A stretch of 64,000 nucleotides of DNA. Source: Halocaridina rubra. Taxonomy: Eukaryota; Arthropoda; Malacostraca; Decapoda; Atyidae. The translations under genes were made by a program, and so were the position numbers. Where the stretch lies: NCBI GenBank assembly GCA_037179515.1, contig JAXCGZ010001897.1, positions 180,001 through 244,000 of the forward strand, in the 5' to 3' direction. This document shows, one piece after another, positions 53,435-64,000 of the stretch (position 1 is its first letter; every line of letters starts with the position of its first letter). Below the pieces are notes generated by a model, which saw nothing but the letters and a program-made list of their open reading frames with translations, had not been told where the DNA came from and ran no database searches.

Positions 53435-53840
53435 CCTCCTTTCTTCTCCTTTGCGTCCCCCTCATGAGCTTCCTCCCCTACTGATGAGTAATACGATTCC
53501 TACATAAGTGCCTTTTCTAGAAATTGCTTCCCACTCATCCGTACCATGTAAACCTTAGCTGTAAGACACATATATTAATTCTGTTTAATTTGTATCTATG
53601 CATGTATTAGATTATTTGTTTTTGTTTGTTTGTTGTGTGAAATGAGAACATAAACGGACAGAAAATTCACCTCTCACCCTGTAAACTGACCCAAAAATAA
53701 AAGCTACGAAGCACTAATCACTGGAGTCCTCTATGAACCACAAAAACAGACCTGAGTGACCAAATAAACCAATGCAAAGAAAGATAGCATATCCAATCAC
53801 CAGTACGGATTCTGCAAGGCAAAATCAACTGTAACCCCCT
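53435..53840. other. Spacer upstream of the second LINE family
   Basis: No gene recognised. Near 53795-53850 a short reading 'QYGFCKAKSTVTP' resembles the RT block QYGFRKGRSTVTQ and may be a sliver of another LINE joined to the ORF1 remnant downstream. Confidence 0.4.
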
Positions 53841-53867
53841 GTTCTATCTTACTCGTGTATGGAGTAA

Positions 53868-54204
53868 GGAGCGACGCGATGGGGAAACCTGGGAGCAAAC
53901 AACGACTATGGTGTCAGCCCTGATAGCTGATAAATTACAGCTAGAAGGCATGAAGTTGGAGAGGGCTCACAGGGTGGGACCACTTCGTGATGACAAACCT
54001 CTCCCCATAGTGACTCATTTCTCCCACTACTGTGACAGAGAGACGGTCATGCGAAATGCCAAAAAGTTGCAAGGCACCAAGATCTACCTTAATGATGACC
54101 TATGTGCTGCATCACAGGCAATAAAATCTGCACAAATGCCACAACTAAAGAAGGCTAGATCAGAAGGGAAAATAGCGACATTAGGCATACTAAGCTCATC
54201 GTAA
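53868..54204 (+). pseudogene. ORF1 remnant of LINE family 2 (L1-type RNA-binding domain)
   Basis: It reads '(S)KERRDGETWEQTTMVSALIA', 'LEGMKLERAHRVGPLRDD', 'VTHFSHYCDRETVMRNAKKL', 'KIYLNDDLCAASQA' and 'LKKARSEGKIATL'. The order ERAHR-G...F..Y.DRE.V...A.KL.GT.I..NDDL is the C-terminal half of L1-type ORF1 proteins. The N-terminal coiled coil is not seen, so it is 5' truncated or rearranged. Role: RNA-binding partner of ORF2 (family knowledge). Confidence 0.72.
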
Positions 54205-54484
54205 GGGAATGATACAACACTGAGAGTGTGGCTGGTGCAGTGGGTGGCGCGGTTGAGGAGATGACCAGGATCGGTGGTGTGGGGGTGGGGGGCAAGGGAG
54301 TGGGGGCGGGAGAGTAATATGTCATCACCTGCACCCCCTCCTGCCGTGTCTCCCGCCACAGGCGCTATAAAACGCTCTCACCCAAAACCAATAAATGGCC
54401 GGAAGAACTGGGTAAGACTTGAAAGAAATAAGTGGTAACTTGTAAGTCAGTAAATGTAAAAATAGTGTAATTTATTTCTTCACC

Positions 54485-57400
54485 ATGGCTGAAAATAGAT
54501 ATCTTCCATACTATTCCATTAATGACGATGAACTTATAAGGCTAACAAACAACGACAAAGTTCTTCCAAATTACTTATGTATCAATGAGCTTGATAAGAT
54601 GATATTTAACCCACTTGATCTAGAAAACTAAATTGATTTGTTTTTGAATAATATGAGAAACGCAACCAACACTTTTTCAATTTATATATACTTAAATGAA
54701 CTTTATTCAAATTTAAATAAATCTAACACATTTTCGGTTTTGTGCATGAACATTAGAAGTCTTGCAAATAACCTTCAAATATTTGTTGACCAATGTTTAA
54801 CAGAAAATAATATATGTGATGTAATGGGTTTTTCGGAGACTAGGCTGGATAATGATATTGAATCACTGTATAATATAACATGTTATAATATGTACATTCT
54901 GAACAGAGACAGGAAAGGTGGAGGTGTATGTATGTATGTAGCAAATAAGTATAGCTCGAGTGTTATAAAGGAGTGCAGTATGATGGAACGATTCATTGAA
55001 TGTGTTAGTGTACAGGTACATAACGGTAAGGAAAATTGCTTCTTTGCATCTGTATATAGACCACCGAAGAGGAACATGCCTGAATTCCTTGGAGCTTTAC
55101 TGAAAGTATTTGATTTTGCAGCAAGAAAAAAGTACAAAACTATTTATTTATTTGGTGATTGGAACTTAGATTTGTTTAAAATAAATGATCAAAGAGTAAC
55201 TGATTATATAAACATAATGTATTCACATGGCTGCTTTCCACTAACTACTAACCCTACAAGAGTAACTGAAAATAGTGCATCTCTATTCAATCATATCTGG
55301 ACCACAAATCTTGAAGACAACATAAGCAATTACATAGTGTACACCGACATAACACATCATTTTGCAGTATACTCCCAGTTTAAAAAAGAACAACATAAAT
55401 TTGATGCATATGTAGAAATAAGACATTACTCTGATGATAACATAGCTAAATTTACTAGAGATATGCAACATATCATAGACCTAAATAACGCAAATGAAGC
55501 TTTTAATAATTTTCACTGTACATTTAGAGATAAATTTCTAGACTGATTTCCTCTAAGAAAATTGACTGTAAATAATAAAAACAACAGATGCCCTCATATA
55601 ACTGCAAGATTAAAAAATAGTATCAAAGAAAAACACCGATTAGAAAGGCTTGCATCAAAATGGCCTTTGTCTTTTGGAACCAGATATAAAGCTTACAGGA
55701 ACAAATTAGTAACACTACTTCGAGCTGCAAAAAATGGATATTTTCAGGATAAGCTTAAGAAGGAACAAGGAAACAGCAAGTCCACCTGGAATACTATAAA
55801 CAGCCTTATGGGACGAAAACAATTTAATCATTCAAGGAAATCAAATTTAAACTGATAATGACCACACTGCTAATATCTTTAATAATAATTTCTTAACTAT
55901 AGCACAACCAACACAGGAACAACAAAATATGCAACAAAACTCACACTGCCAGTTTCTTAATAATCCACCAGTCTTTTCGTTTTACTTGTATCCTGTAACA
56001 AGGGAGGAAGTCACTAAATATATAAAAACCTTAAAACCAAATACAGCGTCTGGAGATGATGAAATTCCATCAAAACTACTCCAGGTCACTGCCCATGACA
56101 TAGGTACCCCACTTACCCACATAATAAATCTATGTTTTCAGCAAGGATGTATTCCAGACAAACTAAAAAGTGCTAAAGTAATACCTATATTCAAGTCAGG
56201 CAATGAAGATAATGAAAATAACTATAGACCTATATCAATCTTACCATCCTTAAGTAAAGTGTTTGAAAAAGCGATTGTTCACAGACTTAAAGAATTCCTT
56301 GAAAAGTTCAACCTATTATCTGAAACTCAATACGGATTCCGTAATAATAAGACCACTGAAAAAGCAATAATGCACTTTACAAGTAATGTTTATCAAATTT
56401 GGAAAATAAAAACTTTGTTGCAGGGGTTTTCCTAGACTTGTCCAAAGCATTTGACTCATTACACCATGATATACTAATAGAAAAACTAAATTGTGTGGGT
56501 ATTAGGGGAACACCATTACAGTTATGTAAAAGCTACTTGAAAAATTGAAAACAAGCTGTATATTGTAATGGGAAAGCATCTTTGTTGCAAACTATTGAGA
56601 GGAGAGTACCACAGGGATCAATACTGGGCCCACTGTTATTTTTAGTTTATATAAATGATATTTCCAATGCCAGTAATAAATTCAAATATATTCTTTATGC
56701 ATGTGACACCCACCTTCTCTTGCATGATAATAACCTTGACCACCTGCATTCTGTTTTAAATAGTGAACTAGAAAATATTAACAACTTGGTCTCTGTTAAT
56801 AAATTAAAGCTAAATGTTTCCAAAACTGACTACTGTATATCTTATTTCAAAATAAATCTGTAGTACACAATATTGGTCAAGTTTATATGAGTGGGTATGA
56901 AGTTAAAAGAGTTGCTTGTAAGAAAACTTTGAGAGTAATTATTGATGAAAATTTAAGTTGCAAAAATCATATTCAATCTGTCTGCTCAAAACTGTCCAAG
57001 ACGTGTAGAATTTTTTATAAAATTCGCCATAACCTAACAAATGAGGCCTTAAAAAGCATATACTATTCCCTGTGTTATCCTCATATTATATACTGTTTGT
57101 CCATCTGGGGTTGTGCTTGGCCGTCAATTGTAAGGGATGTATTTGTAACTCAGAAAAAACTGATCAGAACTATTACATATAGTGGAAAATATGACTCAAC
57201 TTCCTCTTTATTCAAGGAGCTAAACTTGCTTAAATTTAATTACTTGATGCAATATTTGTCTTATTATTATACATAGTGATGTTAATGATAACAAAAAATT
57301 ATTTAGATTTATTCAACACAGCCATGGAACCAGAGGTAACAATATAAATTTGATATGTCCACAGCCGAGAACAACCTGGTACAAATTTTCTACTCACTGT

Positions 57401-57523
57401 TTTGGCCCAAAATGTTGGAATGCATTACCAGAAGATTTAAAAACAATAACTGGCATAACTTTATTTAAAAAGAAACTCAAACAGCATTTATATACTAGGC
57501 AAAATCAAGCAGCTGTCGAATAA
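54485..57523 (+). pseudogene. ORF2 of LINE family 2: APE endonuclease and reverse transcriptase, broken
   Basis: ATG 54485 in the context CACCATGG starts 'MAENRYLPYYSINDDELIRL'; an in-frame TAA at 54629-54631 interrupts it before the endonuclease. Then 'VLCMNIRSLANNL', 'MGFSETRLDND', 'KGGGVCMYV', 'ASVYRPPKRN', 'YLFGDWNLDLF' and 'NPTRVTENSASLFNHIWTTN'. Where the endonuclease normally has SDH, the reading is 'TDITHH'. RT blocks: 'KPNTASGDDEIPSKLL', 'NNYRPISILPSLSKVFEKA', 'ETQYGFRNNKTTEKAI', a frameshift, 'VFLDLSKAFDSLHHDIL', another frameshift, 'VPQGSILGPLLFLVYINDIS'. The catalytic YADD reads YACD near 56700. The C-terminus 'FGPKCWNALPEDLK' is near 57400. Confidence 0.85.
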
Positions 57524-57799
57524 TAATTAATACAGTATTGGTGCATCATTATGTCCAGGTTAAGGTCAGGCTACTGCTTTGTTTTATTACAAGATAAGTA
57601 TGAGATTACTATATTGGAGCTTTTGTTAACTGTTGCCGTCATTCTTTTAATTATGTAAACTGTATATTAAACTGCCTGCCAAGGAGCTCTTGCTCAGCAG
57701 GCTAGTGCCTCTAAATATAGAGTACATATTTATTCTTGTATGTATACTGATTTTTTGGAAATAAAATCTATGACTATGACTATGACTATCTTCTCTGAG

Positions 57800-59105
57800 G
57801 AACTATAGGGAGTCCTTTGTCAGCACCCTTGATATCAATAAGGATTTTGACAGAGTCTGGCACAAGGCTCTGTTGACCAAACTCCATGCTTATGGCTTTA
57901 CCCCTTCTCTCTGTTCTCTGATTTCCAGTTTTCTTTCTGACCATCTTATATCAGTGGTTGTTGACAGTGCAACATTTAACTCATTCCCTGTTACCGTTGG
58001 TACAACATAGGGCTATGTTCTTTCACCTACATTGTTCCTTCTTATCAATTATTTTTTCAGTCCCTATTCTCCTCTCTTCTCCATGCCTTCGTCAATGATT
58101 CTACCCTCCATTATTCCTCTGCCTTCTCTCCACAACCTTCATCTGCTACTCGCAATCAATCTCGTATCAGTCTTTCTTCTACTCTCAGCTCCAATTTTCA
58201 GAGCGTATCTAAGAGGGGAATCCAAGATTTAGTCAAATTTAAAGCCTCCTAAATACAGTTTCTGGCAAATTTTTTATCTTCTTCTCCTCCTGTAAGCCCC
58301 ACTGTCTTTGAAAGTTAGAAATTTACCATCTTAATTCTGTTAACATTTTAGGAAATCAGATAGCTTCTAACTTGTCTTGAAAGAGTCACATAATGCAAAT
58401 TTCTAAATCTGTATCCCAAAAATTGGGGGTTCTGTTTTGTTTTCACCATCAACTTTCCTCTCTCCAATTACTTAAAATCTATAAAGGTATTAACCGTCCA
58501 TGTTTAGAATATGCTCGCACATCTGAGATGGTGCTTCTTATATTTATCTCCTTGAGAGGGTTGAATCTAAGGCAGGCAGACTCCTCAATGGCCCTTCTCT
58601 TACTCTTAGTCTGAATTCTCCTTCTCTTTGCTGTAAGGTATCATCCCTTTCTCTTTTCTATCGCTACAAATTCCATCTCTGCTTTGATGAGTTGGCGTGT
58701 TGCATCCCTTCCCCACTGCCAAGGGTGCTTAACACTCGCCAAGCGGCCTCATCTCACAGGTACTGTGCGGAGATTTGTGGCTCTAGGATTGGTCGATGCA
58801 GTGTCTGCTTCCTCCCATCCACTTCCTGAGTCCAGAACTCTCTTATTCCTTCTGTCTTTTCTTATTCTTATAACCTATCTTCCTTCAAAAAACAGATCTA
58901 TTCTCGTCTCAGAGCCTAATCCTGCCATATCTCTAGGTCCTCATTACTAAGACTATTTTTTTCAGCCTGTCCTTTCGTATTGTGTATCATTTCCTTATTT
59001 CTGCCTAGTCCTTACACTTTTACTTCTTCATTTTAATGTTTTCTTAGTGCCCGAGCCTGATGAGGGCAATTTTCATGCCTGTCCCGGTGCCACACTCATA
59101 AAAAA
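57800..59105 (+). mobile_element. Jockey-like LINE, RT C-terminal part and 3' end, decayed
   Basis: Plus-strand frames read 'STLDINKDFDRVWHKALLTKL' with 'HAYGFTPSLCSLISSFLSD' (57815-57940), 'GYVLSPTLFLL' (58010), 'SKSVSQKLGVLFCFH' and 'LQLLKIYKGINRPCLEYA' (58400-58520), and a C-terminal reading around 58690-58900. The 3' end has CCTGATGAGGGCAATTTTCA and an A9 run at 59100-59108. It starts directly at the tail of LINE family 2. Many frameshifts. Confidence 0.7.
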
Positions 59106-59109
59106 AAAA

Positions 59110-59410
59110 TTATGAGTTTCATATCTTACATTTCAAGTAACAATTAAATATCATCAAAACAATGAAACATCAAAAAGAAACATAAATTAAATTTTAGGAG
59201 AGTTGTTTCTCACCTTTTATCGTTTATATCAAATGTTTTAAGACCTTTATTAAGACAAACTAGCAATACATGAGGTGGATGGAACAAATTCTAACGAATT
59301 TACTTGATATTGTCCATCTCAATCAGAGAATTCACAAGTCATCAAAATTGAAAAAACTGAATGTATTTGTTCCAGGTGAGACTTGTGTTATCTGCCTCAT
59401 ATACTGGAAT
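59110..59410. other. Spacer, nothing recognised
   Basis: AT-rich, without recognisable coding motifs or repeat termini. Confidence 0.5.
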
Positions 59411-59412
59411 GT

Positions 59413-61884
<2,472 letters not shown>

Positions 61885-62150
61885 TGGAATTATTTACATG
61901 ATTTATATGAGGCCTAAACATGAATGTTCAGCACCTTTCTTGAAACTGGACTTATAGTTAAATATATAAACAAACTGGGGATTGCTAAAAGAAATGCTGC
62001 GAATGTAGTGCTATAGATAAGTGATCTCAGTTACAAGGAAAAGCTGAAGGAGTTACTTATTACTACTCGAATCTAGAAGAAAGAGTGGCTCATACGGTAA
62101 TGGTTTTAACTCCTCAATGGTTCTGACAAAAATGACAAGGGCCATTACTT
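61885..62150 (+). pseudogene. Fragment of a related CR1-like LINE, RT C-terminus
   Basis: Across frames it reads 'IYMRPKHECSAPFLK', 'ISDLSYKEKLKEL' and 'NGFNSS..GSDKNDKG', which aligns with the family 1 C-terminus ('TYVRPKLEYAAPFWN', 'NLSYDERLRELDL', 'VFKFLHGYDRVDR') but with clearly different residues, so it is a sister family. Truncated at both ends; copy 7 of family 1 abuts it. Confidence 0.6.
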
Positions 62151-62152
62151 TG

Positions 62153-63612
62153 TATCATATTTAAAAAGTCACTGGAGTCAGGGGAGATTCCAAGATGCTG
62201 GAAACAAGCAAACGTAATACCTATCTTCAAAAAAAGGAAAAGGGGATACGGCTCTAAACTAAAGACCTGTTTCCTCAACCAGTATAGCTTGCAAAGTTAT
62301 GGAGAAACTACTAAGGAAACATATCTCTCTTCACTTGGAATCCTTCAACTTTTTGTCAGTGAGGCAACATGGCTTCAGAGAAGGTGGATCAACAGTAACA
62401 AACTTATTAGAATTTTATGATGAGGTAAGCCGAATCCTACAGGAAAGAGAAGGCTGGGCAGATTGCATATTCCTAGACTTCCAGAAAGCATTTGGCACTG
62501 TTCCACATGGGAGACTTATTAGGAAGCTGCAAGCAATGGCTAGAATAGGTGGAAATGTCTTGGAATGGATAAAAACTTACTTAGAAGGAAGGGAACAAAG
62601 GGTTAGAGTAAGACACTCAGTGTCTGAATGGAGAGGAGTTAGTAGAGGAGTTCCACAGGGTTCAGTTTTAGGGCCACTTTTGTTCCTTGTATATGTAAAT
62701 GACCTACCAGAGTCTGTAAATTCATTCATGAATATGTTTGCAGATGATGCAGAGATTGTGACAAAAGTAGGAAACGAGAACAATGGTAGAGAACTTCAGG
62801 AAGAACTAAATAGTCTGCATGAGTGGTCAGAAAAGTGGCTAATGAAATTCAATACTTCAAAATGCAAGGTAATGAGAATGGGTACAAGTGCAAGAAGGCT
62901 CAAGCTTGACTACTCGGTGGCTGGAGTACAACTTCAAGAGACAGAAAATGAGAGAGATCTAGGAGTATACATACTGGCAGATTTGTCCAGAAATACATAG
63001 AAATGGCATAGTAAGGGCATCATATGCCTTCTTATCAAATGTAAGGGTAGCTATCAGGCACATGGACAAGTAAATGTTCAGAAATATTTATGTAACCTAT
63101 GTGAGGCCAAAACTTGAATATGCAGCCCCCTTTTGGAATCCGAACTAGAAAAAGCACATAGCTAAGTTGAAAAAGTTCAAAGACATGCCACGAAACTGGT
63201 GCCAGAAATATGTAAGCTCAGTTATGATGAAAGGGTGAGGGAATTAGACTTACCATCACTCGTAGCTAGAAGATTGAGGGGGGATATGGTGACAGTCTTT
63301 AAATACCTTCATGGTTATGATAGAGTGGATAGGGATCGATATTTTGATATGGCTGGCTCTAGAACTAGAGGTCATAGTTTGAAGCTTCGTAAAAAAAAAC
63401 TTCTTTGCAGGATGTAAGGAAATACTTTTTCAGTGTAAGAGTAGTTGATAATTGGAATTGGCTAAGCGAGGAGGTATTTAATGCTATCTCAATCCATGGT
63501 TTTAAGGACAGGTATGATAAGTATCACTAAGTACAAAATAGAACCGATCAGGAGACGGGAAGATACGAGCTTTGGGCTCTTTCCCGTAAACATAATTAGG
63601 TAATCACACAAT
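62153..63612 (+). mobile_element. CR1-like LINE family 1, copy 7 (RT and 3' end)
   Basis: It starts within the RT ('SYLKSHWSQGRFQDA..'-frame region, equal to 'IIFKKSLESGEIPRC' in copy 3) and runs to the stem-loop (63555-63587) and the tail TAATTAGGTAATCACACA at 63595-63612. Only about two CA units follow the tail. Confidence 0.88.
62299..63530 (+). pseudogene. RT of CR1-like copy 7, broken
   Basis: An open stretch 62299-63000 has 'QHGFREGGSTVTNLLEF', 'IFLDFQKAFGTVPHGRL' (Asp to Gly within the first catalytic block), 'RGVPQGSVLGPLLFLVYVND' and an intact 'MFADDAEIVTKV' box near 62735. A small deletion near 62985 shifts the frame. The C-terminal part 'LSYDERVRELDLPSLVARRL' and 'MVTVFKYLHGYDRVDRDRYF' follows at 63199-63417, with a final frameshift in an A run at 63391. 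Confidence 0.82.
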
Positions 63613-63624
63613 GTACATACTTTA

Positions 63625-64000
63625 TTCCGACAAAAAAAGTCTTTTACGAAGCTAAAAACTATGACCTCTACACTTAAAGCCATCCATATCAAAATCTTTT
63701 CCCCTATTTATACTCTCAAACTCATGAAAGATTTAAAAAATCGTCACCATACCCCCTTTTTTCATCTACTTTCGAGTTGTAATAAGTCTGACTACTTCAG
63801 CCTTCTCTAAAACTGAAAAGCCCACCTCCATCACCGGCTTAGAGGCATGTCCGAACTTTCTTCAGTTTTTTGAATGTTTATTGAAGAGCTAATTCTAAAG
63901 AGATGATGCATATTCAAGCTTTGGCCACACAGTAGTCATGTAAATATTTCTGAACAAGTTCATGTCCATATTTCTACAAGCCAACCTTATGTTTGCTAAA
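63625..64000 (-). mobile_element. Diverged CR1-like copy 8, minus strand, runs out of the window
   Basis: The complement aligns with the C-terminal RT region of family 1 (CGAAGCT..AAACTATGACCTCTA, GCCATCCATATCAAAAT, ACTTTCGAG near 63770, GTAAATATTTCTGAACA near 63940). It is much more diverged than copies 2-7, so it is an older insertion or a sister family. The 3' tail side faces copy 7's tail. Confidence 0.7.

Larger units (their letters stand above)
53860..57788 (+). mobile_element. CR1/Daphne-like LINE family 2, near full length, decayed
   Basis: An ORF1 remnant (53868-54204) and ORF2 with endonuclease and RT (54485-57523) are followed by a 3' UTR and a tail of ATGACT units (TCTATGACTATGACTATGAC, 57767-57788). 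The short repeat tail is typical of CR1-group LINEs. A handful of frameshifts and stops break ORF2. Confidence 0.85.

Noticed and set aside
54084..54359. Minus-strand frame opposite ORF1 of LINE family 2
   Set aside because: It is an antisense shadow, and its product has no recognisable domain.

Overview
This is eukaryotic DNA with one spliced host gene, a dense load of transposable elements and very long (TA)n, (CT)n, (TAA)n and (CA)n microsatellites. There are no operons, Shine-Dalgarno sites or CRISPR arrays. The mix of CR1/jockey/RTE-type LINEs, tRNA-derived SINEs, pogo/Tigger-like DNA elements and giant TA arrays, together with an insect-like LRR membrane receptor, suggests an arthropod, most likely a decapod crustacean. 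The species is inference; the repeat content is seen directly.

The only convincing host gene is on the minus strand, 37129 down to 9867. Six coding exons join in phase with GT-AG boundaries into a 445-residue type I membrane protein: signal peptide, LRR N-cap, leucine-rich repeats, LRR C-cap, one transmembrane helix and a 36-residue tail. Its 19-kb third intron (by the coding exons, between exons 2 and 3) holds a head-to-tail run of CR1-like LINEs, Tigger-like elements and a decayed Ty3/gypsy element. Partial tandem copies of its fourth exon lie beside that exon.

Layout: 1-2460, LINE remnants (RTE-like, jockey-like). 2844-7185, a reverse CR1-like LINE with a SINE inside it. 8457-9762, TA arrays and a SINE. 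9867-37129, the LRR gene with intronic insertions: Tigger A at 11.9-13.1 kb, an RTE copy at 15.5 kb, the CR1-like array at 16.4-26.9 kb, Tigger E/F at 26.9-28.8 kb, a gypsy-like element at 29.2-33.8 kb, and a satellite plus a MITE at 35.4-36.2 kb. 37.7-41.6 kb, a SINE, a foldback palindrome and Tigger B/C/D carrying a ~160-bp minisatellite. 42706-52951, an apparently intact LTR retrotransposon. 53.9-59.1 kb, two more LINE families. 59.4-64 kb, more CR1-like copies.

The most notable element is the 10.2-kb LTR retrotransposon. It has 2-kb LTRs that look identical apart from one 3-bp indel, a 5-bp target duplication, a tRNA-Lys(UUU)-type primer site and one open frame of 1385 codons. Its RT/RNase H is Ty3/gypsy-like, but the integrase precedes the RT, as in Ty1/copia (a Gmr1-like order). 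It has no zinc knuckle and no recognisable capsid region, and it landed inside an older SINE whose halves flank it. Two further themes: a CR1-like LINE whose copies repeatedly begin and end in (CA)n tracts and sit head to tail, and Tigger-like elements in which a short N-terminal transposase stub runs into a minisatellite and whose ends abut (TA)n arrays.

Coordinates of degraded elements are approximate to about 10-30 bp. All family assignments come from reading motifs by eye; no database search was run.
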